A DNA stretch of 64,000 nucleotides, taken from assembly GCF_964340395.1 (NCBI RefSeq), contig NC_135557.1:21118225-21182224 (forward strand), given 5' to 3'. Below are positions 1 through 10,836 of the stretch, one piece after another. Made by a program: the position numbers and the translations under genes. The DNA is from Glandiceps talaboti (Eukaryota; Hemichordata; Enteropneusta; Spengelidae). The notes under the pieces were generated by a model that did no database searches, was not told the DNA's origin, and worked only from the letters and a program-made list of their open reading frames with translations. Each line of letters opens with the position of its first letter. Positions within the stretch are counted from its first letter, which is position 1.

Positions 1-697
1 AAAACATTTTGATTGTAAACTCTATTTCATAAAGGTTGGGGTTCCAACCCGAGATTCTTCCATTAGTGTTATGTTGACAGTGGTGCAAGAATGATTACAG
101 CATTCCCTTTAGAACAAAACGAAAGAAAGAATTGTGTTTGGTCAGCGCGCGCATCACTTAAATACCTCTGCGTCGGTCTTTTTTTGTATGTGTTTGTCCA
201 GCCCATGCAGTCTGAGGATCCATGGGGAAACACAAAAACACCCTCCCTACTCCATTGAAGCCAACTGCAGAGCTAATCATGAACAAGCAAATGGCATCTG
301 CCCCCGCATGTACACTTGCTCTAAACTACTAAATAAAAAGAACAGTAACTACCATAAATAGTAGACAGAGTGACAGGTTTGTTGAGAATTAAAAAAGAAA
401 TTGTGTCGTCACTCCATTTTAGACAAACTGTCCTGACAAGAAACAATTCTATTTTTTTGGCCATATCTAGGGCCAACTTTTTTCTATATATCTGTCAGTC
501 TGTTTATACACAGTCACCTATATTTTAATCCTAATAAAAACTGGTCCTTTAATGGTATACAAGAATTATAAAATGTGTCTGCCTGAAAGGGATGTAAAGT
601 TACACACACAGATGAAAAACTTAAATGTATCCACAATAATTACATATCATTTACTGCAAGCCTTGCAATACTGTGTCTTCTTTTCTACTTACAATAG
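1..697 (+). other. Probable intron of GPR89, no exon recognised
   Basis: The window opens upstream of the first recognisable GPR89 exon at 698. The family's preceding exon, which should contain a GKTDPVTRG-like stretch, is not visible here. The short open frames at 134-361 and 552-734 have no family resemblance. The stretch is therefore read as intron. Confidence 0.5.
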
Positions 698-2537
698 GTT
701 AAGTTTTGGTCACAACAAATCTCATTTATTCTGATTGGGATCATCATTGTCACATCAATCCGTGGATTACTTATCAATTTAACCAAGGTAAGAACAAAGT
801 CAAACACATTAATTTGCTTATCACTCATTGACCAAGTTAGTTCAGACTTTGTATTCTACAGACTTTTTACAAGGGTGGACAAGAGGTTTTGTAGTACAAG
901 TTTTCTAAGAAAAGTAAGAATAAATTATGAGTTGCGTAAGGAATAATCCTCTTACATTTGGCTTTAAAAGGTTAAATTTATGATATAAAGACTAATTGCT
1001 ATGTCTTATGAAATGTAATAGTCATATGCATTATTATACCACAGCAGGTTTGATAAAGTCACATGGTCATACACATTTTACACACTCATAGAAAATTGAA
1101 CTTTTTTCCCATAGTATCTAGAAAAGAAGTTGAACATAGTGACATCGAATTACTGTTCTACAATCACTATTGTACAGTTCTACAGTCAACAAAAATTTGC
1201 AAGCAATAAGTTGAAAGTAATAAGCATTTAAAGTGATCATAATGAAGTATGAGGGACATCAAATTACTGTTCTACAATCATTTATTTTACAGTTCTACCA
1301 TTGCCAAAGATTAGCAAGCAATAAGTTGAAAGTTGAAAAATACCCTTTTAAATTGGTCATATTTCATTTCATATAATGACCACACTTGGCAATATGGATT
1401 TTAAGTCATTCCCTCTCCATGTGTTATTGACATGTACACTTACTTAGCATTGAAATAAAAATATGAGACGTCACATGCAACTACTAAGCCATTGATAAAA
1501 TGATGGTTTTTTTTGTGTTTCTGCAGTTCTTCTATGCTATATCAAGTAGCAAGTCTTCCAGTGTTATAGTCTTGGCTTTGGCACAAATTATGGTAAGTTG
1601 ATACATAATAGTTAGTACCGTAGTCAACCATGTAAGAGCCCTTGGTTGGGCTAGGGTCCAGTCAGCTGTATTGAAATCAAATTATAAAAATCGATGTCAT
1701 GTCTTACCGATGTTCCATCCACCTCTAAATGATATTGTCTTTTAATAATATATTATCATTGTATTCTCTGATAATTTCACTTTGTCTGAAGTATACCCCT
1801 ATCACTGTTTGTAACTCAATAAGATGCAAGAAGTGTAAAAAGTTTGTTATTGTACATACAATTGATACATTTTTTTTAATGCTTTGCAATTTATTGAGTT
1901 ACAAAAAAGGACTTCATATATGTTATTTCACATTGATTTTTCAATCAGAAAAACATAGTAAAGTTGTTTTGTAAATGAAAAATCAAAAATAAATACCCAA
2001 TAGGGAACTTGCAATCCAGACTGAGCATGCTCAGACCCAAAGGACTATGGGATTATCTGTGGTTATCATAATACATAATCTGGAGCTACGGATAAAATAA
2101 ACCCCCCACAATGGTCAGGGTAACTATGAATTGATTATTTGTGGTTACAAACAATGTATCAACATTTTTTACAATACTAATTGATTAGTATTTATTATCC
2201 CATTTCCCATGATGCAACATTCAACATGGCAGGTTTGCAAGTTCCCTATTCGCATCCACATAGCCACCTCAATCCTTATAGATACATACATATGTATGAC
2301 ATGTACCTAAAGTTTTATAATTTATGATTGCAGGGTATGTACTTCGTATCCTCCGTTCTTCTAATCAGAATGAATATGCCACCAGAGTATCGGAGTATTA
2401 TCACTGAAGTCCTTGGTGATCTTCAGTTTAATTTCTACCATAGATGGTTTGATGTCATCTTTCTTGTCAGTGCTTTGTCTAGTATTGGATTTTTGTATTT
2501 AGCTCACCAACAAGCACCAGAAAAACACATCACATGA
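698..2537 (+). CDS. GPR89: Golgi pH regulator (GPHR/GPR89), 3' part, three exons
   Basis: GPHR is a multi-pass Golgi membrane protein proposed to act as a voltage-dependent anion channel or regulator for Golgi acidification. Three spliced coding exons are visible: 698-787, 1527-1592 and 2334-2537, with the TGA stop at 2535-2537. Each exon is a whole number of codons, and the flanks are good AG and GTAAG(A/T) splice sites. Joined, they encode about 120 residues that match the conserved C-terminus of animal GPHR almost word for word: [63 protein letters not shown] and [12 protein letters not shown]. This covers the last transmembrane helices. The N-terminal part lies before the window. The last intron (1593-2333) hosts a MITE nested in an older foldback repeat. 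The gene is highly conserved and single copy in most animals, so the assignment is firm. Confidence 0.96.
1780..2290. repeat. Degraded foldback repeat, host of a nested MITE
   Basis: An inner inverted repeat (TTTGTAACTCAATAA near 1808 and TTATTGAGTTACAAA near 1893) matches the inner arms of the better preserved foldback element at 3185-3545. Both copies share the right-end phrase AAATAAATACCCAA followed by CATCCA(C/T)AT. The copy is split by the MITE at 2003-2246. Its left end is too diverged to place. Confidence 0.6.
2003..2246. mobile_element. MITE, family A copy 1 (TA target)
   Basis: The 244-bp element has terminal inverted repeats GGGAACTTGCAA / TTGCAAGTTCCC and is flanked by TA on both sides (2001-2002, 2247-2248). 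It contains the 14-bp palindrome CTGAGCATGCTCAG. A second copy of the same length class lies at 43646-43888. It has no coding capacity. The TA duplication suggests a Tc1/mariner-like mobiliser, which is inference. It sits in the last intron of GPR89 inside an older repeat. Confidence 0.85.
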
Positions 2538-2549
2538 TAGTGATAAGCG

Positions 2550-2895
2550 AATCAAATTATGGAGAGGAGATCACATGAAATATGTATAAACCAATCACAG
2601 TATGAAGTAGAGACCACATGACTTTAGCCAATCATAGTATGGAGAGGGTATCACATGGCATGAGAGTAAGCTGATCACAGTATGGAATGGAGACCATCTG
2701 ATATTAGCCAATCACAGTATGGCAAGGGTATCACATGACATGGAAATAAACCAATCATAGTATGGAGAGGGTATCACATGGCATGAGAGTAAGCTGATCA
2801 CAGTATGGAATGGAGACCATCTGATATTAGCCAATCACAGTATGGCAAGGGTATCACATGACATGGAAATAAACCAATCACAGTATGGCAAGACC
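2550..2895. repeat. Minisatellite, about 41-bp unit in 123-bp triplets
   Basis: Imperfect units of the form CCAATCACAGTATGG...TATCACATG recur every roughly 41 bp. A 123-bp higher-order block (three units) is repeated nearly exactly, from 2641 and from 2764. The array starts just after the GPR89 stop codon, so it probably lies in the 3' UTR or immediately beyond it. Confidence 0.8.
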
Positions 2896-3184
2896 AGAAG
2901 ACATAGTTTTAAGACAGTCATGTGACATTCTTGGCCAGTTTTTTTTTTTTTTGGCCCTCTGAAAGCCATAGAATCTCGGGGGGGTTTGAAGAAAATGTTT
3001 GTCATTCAGAGATTACTACTACATGCTTAGCTACATTGGTCTTTGTAGCTGTCCAGTGACCTATTATTAGTTCAGTAAATATAAAAATGCGTTATCTCTT
3101 ATCCTGCTGGAAATGATGCTAAATCCCCCAAAAAGGGTTATCATACAGCGATACATTGAGAAATAATACTCTTCTCTTTAAATG

Positions 3185-3545
3185 GTCGTATGGATGAGGA
3201 TTGGGTATTTATTTGGGATTTTTAATTTATAAAACAATTTTATCATGGCTCCTACTTGAAAAAATTAATGTGAAACAACATACCGGGGTATGCCAAGTTC
3301 TTGTTTGTAACTCAATAAATTGCAAAAAGTTTAAACAAGAATGTGTAGAAAGTTTGATGTGCGTACAATAACAAACGTTTTACACATTTTGTAGCTTTTT
3401 ACAATGTGTGGAGTTACAACAACAGACTTAGTCAAGGTTGTTTCATACTTATTTTTTCAAGTACGAAGCCATGATAAAATTCTTTTATAAATTAGAAATC
3501 CACAATAAATACCCAATCCTCATCCATATGCCCACTTCAAGGTGA
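3185..3545. mobile_element. Foldback MITE-like element with long inverted arms
   Basis: Arms of roughly 75 bp face each other: GGATGAGGATTGGGTATTTA near 3193 and TAAATACCCAATCCTCATCC near 3511. Matching inner tracts are ATTTTATCATGGCTCC near 3239 and an inverted equivalent near 3470. A second inner pair (TTTGTAACTCAATAAATTGC / GTGTGGAGTTACAA) lies nearer the centre. No open frame of note is present. The family also has an older copy in the GPR89 intron. Confidence 0.75.
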
Positions 3546-3794
3546 AAATTACTGTTAAAGCAGCAATTTCTACTCTGAGCTTACAGAGTCAATAGACTAT
3601 AAGTTTGCTCTCTTCATGTCTTTCTTTCAGTAATTATTCTTATAAGATACAAAACTGAAAAGCAATGGATGTGTTATGTGCATATTAAGGAAGGAATATT
3701 ATGTAAGTAGCAATTAGTGGCTGGCAACAAGGAACTTAGATTACTAATATACGTCTTTTGTTTAATGATGGTTCAAACAACAGGCATTGTTTTG

Positions 3795-4480
3795 TATAAC
3801 TGTGCACAATAAAGAGACAGTTCTGTATTGCTATGTATACAATAAAGAGACCGTTCTTTATTGCTATGTATGCAATAAAGAGACAGTTCTGTATTGCTAT
3901 GTATGCAATAAAGAGACAGTTCTGTGTTGCTATGTATACAATAAAGAGACAGTTCTTTATTGCTATGTATGCAATAAAGAGACAGTTCTGTATTGCTATG
4001 TATGCAATAAAGAGACAGTTCTGTATTGCTATGTATGCAATAAAGAGACAGTTCTGTATTGCTATGTATACAATAAAGAGACAGTTCTGTATTGCTATGT
4101 ATGCAATAAAGAGACAGTTCTGTATTGCTATGTATGCAATAAAGAGACAGTTCTGTATTGCTATGTATGTAATAAAGAGAGTTCTGTATTGCTATGTATG
4201 CAATAAAGAGAGTTCTGTATTGCTATGTATGCAATAAAGAGACAGTTCTTTATTGCTATGTATGCAATAAAGTGACACAGTTCTGTATTGCTTTGTATGC
4301 AATAAAGAGACAGTTCTGTATTGCTTTGTATGCAATAAAGTGACAGTTCTTTATTGCTATGTATGCAATAAAGAGACAGTTCTGTATTGCTATGTATGCA
4401 ATAAAGAGACAGTTCTGTATTGCTTTGTATGCAATAAAGAGACACAGTTCTGTGTTGCTATGTATGCAATAAAGACTTAG
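3795..4480 (+). repeat. 33-bp minisatellite carrying AATAAA in each unit
   Basis: About twenty tandem copies of a 33-bp unit (CAATAAAGAGACAGTTCTG plus TATTGCTATGTATG). Because 33 is a multiple of three, long open frames run through it on both strands; these are not genes. Every unit has the polyadenylation hexamer AATAAA on the + strand, the strand of GPR89, whose stop codon is about 1.25 kb upstream. Units drift to 30-35 bp towards the right end. Confidence 0.95.
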
Positions 4481-4489
4481 TTCTATGTA

Positions 4490-6302
4490 GCTTTCTTTCA
4501 ATAAAGCTGGTACAAACAAAAGATACTCCTCTATGCTTTGTCTTTGTCTTTGTGTTTGTGTTTGTGCTATAGCAAATGCCTTGACTGCAGCTATTGCTGA
4601 TGTACCACCTTCCCCTCCCCTCATCGATAAGTGGAATGATATAATTTTACCGACGTATTTCATGCTTCGATTAGGCGTTCCTAATAAACACACCTTTCAT
4701 TTCTAGCATAATTGGACTCAGATGATGTAGGCTTTGTGAAGCAGTCTTAGATCTTTGTGTTTGTGTGAGAGTGTGTTTCCATGTATTTATATTGACTTGA
4801 TAATTTATTCAAACTTGGAGAGTGAGATCTGGTCACCAAATGTTCACTGTTCTCAAGTTTTATGGTAATGTTAAAGCAGAGGGAATGTGAGTACCTTGGA
4901 GGGAAGCCTACATTATTTGGTAGAGTCTAACTGAACATCTATCGTTTTACACACAACCATTACATTTGCGTTTGTTTGATTGATTGATTGATTGATTTAC
5001 TTGGACTGTTCTCCAGGGTTTTAACCAAATCGCACTATGAACTCAGAAATTGGTCAAGTTTACTGTTACTTCAATTTTCACTTGAGGAGGCGGAAGAGCT
5101 TCACTTTTTATAATGATCGTTTCTGTCCAACATCAAGGCCACAGGCGATTGACACATTGAGGGCGCCATCTAGCAATATGATAGAACTATTCAACAACAA
5201 AGACAATAGGTGGCGCACATCAAACTGCGATGTCGCCACACGTCAAATTTAGCAGATATTAAAGTGTCTCTCGTACAAATTGAATGTGGCATTGTGTTCA
5301 TGATTCTTTGTTTACTGTTAATGTTTTTAGTATAGAAAACATTAGAAGAGTGTCATCGAGTGATATAGAGTTATTTGAACAAAAAAAAGATCGTTGACAA
5401 GTGCAAAATAGTAATATCAGCAATAAATAGGTATATACATAGCTTGAGAATGTATCAATGTTAACTTAGTAGGATAGGGATTATTATGTGAAGGATCTTA
5501 TCACTCGCGCACACGGAAAATGGTGTTTATACTTCCCAGGGAACAGAGAGAGTATAGCGTGCCTTTATATATCATGGTGCAATGTATAGATCCGTGTTAG
5601 GAATAATATGTATATAGTGCTGTGAGCAAAGTATGGAGAAGTGGTATTCAAACAAGTTCATATTATTTATTCCAATTACTAGAACACTTTAGAGAAGTCT
5701 ATATACACCTCCCACCAGACAATAAAACCCACATTTCTGCATAACGTTTGGGTAATAATACAGCCGAAAGACAATAAAGTATCTGTTTCCCAGCCATTTT
5801 GGGCATAAACAATTAGTTCAACTAAACCTCTGGACTAAACTGTATTTGTCTAGATGTAACTCTCTGTGTGTATTGCAATTTGAATATGTAGACTTCGACG
5901 TCAGTCAAAAAGCAGACGTTGGGTACAGACAATATCATTTTTGAGATACCTCATCATAGCGTTGTGTTCCTGCAAGTAATCATAAATTAAGACAAAACTG
6001 CTCGTAAAAGACAACGACAATACACAACAATGGAAACCCTTACCTTCTATATAAATAACGAATACTATTTTTTATTATTACACATTATCATAGTATTAAC
6101 TGCGATAACATAATAATGATGCATTAGTGTGTGTGTGTGTGTGTGTGTGTGACTTGTGATAAACGCTTAATTTTTTTGCAATCCTTCGATCCCATTTTCT
6201 CCTCTACACACGCTCCAATACTCTAATCCTATCTTAATTTCTTACTTTCTTCTCAACACACACAGTGTATGATTTGTCTCAGACTATATTTCTATAGCTC
6301 TC
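4490..6302. other. Intergenic, no gene recognised
   Basis: I see only a short GATT run near 4976-4996, a (GT)n run at about 6127-6151 and AT-rich unique sequence. The open frame at 5037-5252 has no family resemblance or splice context. Sequence from about 6230 to 6302 is homologous to 10760-10836, the 3' flank of the second sulfotransferase, and is therefore part of the duplicated sulfotransferase unit. Confidence 0.6.
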
Positions 6303-6693
6303 TTAGGACTACAAAAAATAATTGTTCGGTTCCAGTTTCCCGACCCCACCTAATTTTTCACTGCCGATCCTAAACTTTTATTGTTATATATTCGAGAAAG
6401 AAATAATGAAATCGCTAAAATTGTGAAGTCTCACGAGAAATGGGGGGGGGGGGGAAACTGATATCACCTTACAAATATAAAATGAAACTGTTCTTCCAAT
6501 CTGTAATGGATGTACATCAGCTAAGAAGAAATAAACAACACAAAGACATTAGGAAAACAATGGAAACCTGAACTAAACACTCACACAGAAATAGAAATTT
6601 AATAAAATAAAATAAAATAAAATGAAAAATCTACCTACCCCACCTATTCTAAAATTGAGTGTAATCGGAACCACACGATTTTTTTATTATACC
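6303..6693. mobile_element. MITE-like insertion abutting a sulfotransferase stop codon (family B)
   Basis: Alignment with the paralogous 3' flank at 10790-10840 shows the two copies match up to CTCTCTTA, then copy 1 carries about 390 extra bases before resuming at TTATTTGCTTTC. The extra block is flanked by TTA on both sides (6303-6305 and 6694-6696). Its ends are imperfect inverted repeats, GG..TA..AAAAAA...GGTTCC at both termini. A related element lies at about 14325-14712. The insertion begins directly after the stop codon of the sulfotransferase gene read on the - strand. Confidence 0.7.
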
Positions 6694-8761
6694 TTATTTG
6701 CTTTCATTTTCATAAACCAATACTTGACGTCTAAAGATCTCCTGTGCTTTTTTGAAAATCTCGAGATCGTAATACAAGGCTTTATTGACGTCGGGATCAG
6801 AGGCCAACTCTTCACGTAAACCATTGATGATATCTTCCCGTGTGATGTTTGTAACTTCCGGTTCCGCATTGTAGTCACGCTGATGAGAAACAAGTCCTAC
6901 ACAGACATCATAGAAGGGTAGTTTATAAACATGCTGAAGCAATCTAAAGTTAGTTTCATATTCATTGGTTAAGCCTATAACAGCAAACCACGACTCCAAA
7001 TGATCCACAACAAAGTTTAAAACAATCTCATTTTGTTCCTCAGTCAATGTGTGACGTAGGATTAATTCATTCCTCCACCATGATGGTATGTCATCCGTGG
7101 GTGGATCTTCAGGATCCCTGAAAAGCTCCACCTTTTCCCGATATTTGGGAGTAAAGAACTCTGGATTAGCAAGTAATTGTTTAAAGAAAAAACTGCCTTG
7201 GTGGACAGCCCACTCCCCCATGGAAAGGCCTGCTGCATATCTCACACGGCATTGCAATGGTCCTTCACCTATGGGATGCACTTTACACATGTTATATGAC
7301 GAAATGGCTCGTTCGTATGGATCCCTCAAAACAGTGAAATACGAACACGGGTTTCTGCTAAATTCGCAAACACCAAAAGTCGAATCGCCAAAGTAAATCC
7401 CAGCGAGATTCTGAGTAGTTCCGCCCTCAAGCATCCTAGAATATACTTTCTCTGCATTTGCATTAGCTATAGACACTGGCTTTGGATTAAAAGTCATATT
7501 CATCATCGTACGAAGACAATTTTTAGTTGTACCTCCTCCAGATTTTTGATTGTGCACAAAAACAATAGTGCCATCAGCATATACATCATCTGGAGGTTGT
7601 TTGGTGATTCCAGTGTTATCGTAAGATCTTGTAAAGAAATTAGGGAGAGTATTTTCCTTAATCATCCATTGAAAATCGAAATTCTTGATGAGCTTTTCTG
7701 TTTTCCTTGTCGAACTGAACAAAAGAAGAAACAAAGGGAAGTATTGTTAGAACTCATTTAAGATGCTGAGATGACGTCAGAGTTACATGGTATTTCAGAG
7801 AATGGTGTACTTTTAAGAAATTAAGATTTGAAGAAGTTTTACGTTTAGATGATATAGGTTATACAGCAAGTTCTTGTACATGGAACTAATCTAGTATTGG
7901 TATTACTGAGGATACATCTTCCTTGCGTATCAAAAATGGCGTTCGCGTGACCTGTTGTGAGGTCAAGCTTACCTGCACGGTAAGTGCTGTGGTTTCTCAA
8001 CCAAAATTATCTGTTATAACCTTGCGATGTACATGTAATATCAAATTTAATTCAAAACCTAGGTAAAATTCGTCTGAATGCGGCTTTTCTACAGTCTGGG
8101 GATGTATAAGTTCGGAGCTCTGAGCTCGACGGAAAATTCAATTGGAAGTAAGCTTGCCAGCTGCTACATCCATAATCTACATGATTTGTAGATTGAATAA
8201 CATTGATTGAATAACATTTATCAAGTACGTCTATGTGTCAGATTCGTGCCACCCATGTATATATGTAACTTAATGTGTGCATTTACGTTGAAAGTAAATA
8301 GTTATTATGATAACTTAATCGTACATGGCTCTTATTGGCAGTAACTCTCAAACAGTTGAGAGAGAAAAAAGTTTGACGTCACATAAATGAATATCTTCAT
8401 GTGTTTATGTGTTAATTATATATAATCTCCGGTATTCCGAATGAAAACTACGTATATACAAACACTTATATGGTCGACGAATGTGTCTTGAACTAATCAA
8501 ATATCTGTAACACAAAGCACGTTGTTAGCAACCACGCAGTGTCTCACACACAAGATGTAATTGTCGACATGCATGCGACTTTCCATGTATAAAATATCTG
8601 CTTTTTGCTTTGATGATATTTCATCTAAAAACGTTTAAATACACATACCTCTTTTGACTGTGGTCGTTTGGTCGTCCATCTTGATAGATATATACAGTAA
8701 ACGTCAATAGAATTAGTGACAGAATCACTAGATACATTGTGGATTGTCTGTTGGCGATCAT
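6694..8761 (-). CDS. Golgi-type membrane sulfotransferase, copy 1 (two exons)
   Basis: A PAPS-dependent sulfotransferase that should transfer sulfate to a glycan in the Golgi lumen. Coding exons are 8649-8761 (ATG at 8761) and 6694-7714; donor GTATGT and acceptor TTGTTCAG join in phase to give 377 residues. Exon 1 encodes a short cytoplasmic tail and one hydrophobic helix (about residues 9-26), a type II signal anchor. Exon 2 holds the PAPS 5'-phosphosulfate loop HNQKSGGGTT (about 92-101) and the 3'-phosphate motif RDPYERAISS (about 168-177), with the usual Arg and Ser. This fits the Sulfotransfer_2/HS2ST-like class, but I cannot name the acceptor. The upstream neighbour on the same strand (10837-13538) is a close paralogue with identical exon structure. 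The usual loop form is PKTGGTT; NQKSGG(G/A)TT is a variant shared by both copies. Confidence 0.88.
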
Positions 8762-10836
8762 TATGGATGTACGCGTATTGTCAGAACTCCAGAGCTTGGT
8801 AAAAGTGAGGTCTTTATGCACGTATAGTGCAGTGGAAGTCAGTGTGGTGTGTTCATGAGCACATATTCTCGTGATTTTAGTGTACCTACTTTGCGTTTTT
8901 GCAACAGCTGGTGACGTGATGTTTTGTTTAATGAAACCGTCTGCTACCTAGGTATGGACAGAAATGTGCTCTCGGCCTCTATCCTTGCATGAATGAGAAG
9001 CCGTGTTTACTGTACTAATCTAAGTGTTTACTGTACTAATCTAACGTGTATCCCACTCACATTGCGAATATTAGTGTTTAACCTCGTGTCAAGGAGTCTT
9101 ATGATTTTCATTGATTTACTCTTAACGTACACATATGTGTTTGGTGAATGGAGGATCAAAGATATCAAACGTCAGCGAACACTATTTTCATGTAGAAAGG
9201 CGGACGGAAGGCTTACATGTAAGGTTGTACTAATATGTTTCCCTCTATTACCATTAATCTTCCTCTTGATATTTCAAACGTGGTTCGAATATCTACTACT
9301 TATCCCAATGTAAATATCGATGTGGTATTGATAATTTTTGATCTTCGCATATAGCTGACAGATCATGTAACTACTCTCGAATCACTCTCACATCGCAACT
9401 TGTGTACCGGAATCACTTGGACATTAGGGAATTAACTCAGACTACATACAATATTCATGGTTAACGTGGATAATTTTAGAAGTAGCCACGGAGCAGATCG
9501 AAGCTCCTAGACTAGGCCAAGCTGTTGCCTTCAGCTCGCCCCCTTCTAAAATGAATCCATACTTTATTCCAACATTAAATTCTTATAAACATATATTATA
9601 CAATACTCAAATGATTGGATGATAACAGAATCAGCACCATATATGAATAAACCGAAGTGTTGTTGTTGCCTTAATTTAATACAAATGATACTGACAACTA
9701 TGAAAAATAACCAGAAAATGTGAAGGCGCCATTACTCTTCCAGCTTCCTGCAATTAATCATTTTTTGACATCGGTGATCTTTTAATAACTTCATGTTGTC
9801 ATCTCAGAAAAATACTATTCGCCAACATGCAAACATTTGTTCTAAGTATTAATTCACGACAGCTGAGAGATCGTTGTAATTTCGCGTGACATCATTTTGC
9901 GAATATTAGACATTTGTATTCTGTCATCGATAACAGTATAATATTACAGACCCCCCCCCCCCCCCCCCCCTATGAGGTATGGCGAGCAATCAATGTCAAA
10001 ATTCAACATGTCATTTTATTCTATTCACTTACATAGCATAGTACTGTAGCTTTTTTATAGTGGCATGCAGATTTTAAAATAAATTACAAGAAATATACTG
10101 CCCAGCCCCTTCGGATGTATAAGTCACCTTTTTCCAAAACAAATTCATAAATAAACATAACATCTATAAACTTACAAACAATAATTATGTACACATAGAA
10201 GAGACCATATCTATGGCGATATTTATCGAAACATTTTTTTCCTTCTCTCAAAAGCATTATACACATATATAGCTATACGACGTGAGCATCGTACGTTAGG
10301 AAGTGAAATCTTTCCTCAATATTCAAATCAGAAAACGTGTCAAAAACTCTATTCACTTACAAATCTGCTTACACGATTTGACATTCACCCTTTGTATTCC
10401 ATATTCTGTTATCCACACTTACACATTTCACACATACAATCTCACACATTCGCTTGTAGTATTCTACATTCACCCAATGTATTCCATGTTCGTCTACGTA
10501 ATCGCACATTTCCCTGCTGTATTTTTTAACATTCTATTTACTTACAAACACATTCGTGTACCTTTCAAATTCTCCTTTTCAATCACCCTTTTAGTACTTT
10601 AATATTCCAAATTTGTTTATTCAGCTCAATCTCGGCAAGTGTATTTCACATTCGTTTAAAGTGGCACAAGCTGAGTTTATAAGCTTTTTACTCAAACCTT
10701 TGATTAAACTATTCTACTGTTATAATGTAGGCACATGCCTTCTATGACATTATAATTTGTGTTCTGCCATCTTAACTTATTACTTTCTCCTCAACACAGT
10801 GTATGATTTGCCCCAGACTATATATCTATATCTCTC
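8762..10836. other. Spacer between the sulfotransferase paralogues
   Basis: The left part should contain the promoter and leader of copy 1, but no core element stands out. A C homopolymer lies at about 9951-9970. From 10300 to 10620 there is a loose C/A/T-rich stretch with recurring TTCACATT/TTACA words. The open frames at 8993-9313, 10084-10266 and 10303-10602 look like chance frames. Confidence 0.5.

Noticed and set aside
1729-1974. 81-codon frame on + in the GPR89 intron
   Set aside because: Lies inside a degraded foldback repeat and between verified GPR89 exons.
3795-4480. Possible CRISPR-like array
   Set aside because: Units are directly adjacent with no unique spacers, and the context is a metazoan genome.
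3787-4693. Overlapping open frames on both strands over the 33-bp minisatellite
   Set aside because: Repeat-driven; two frames on + and two on - are equally open, as expected from a stop-free 33-bp unit.
7088-7396. 102-codon frame on + opposite sulfotransferase copy 1
   Set aside because: Antisense shadow of a conserved coding exon; the matching shadow appears at 11231-11536 in copy 2.
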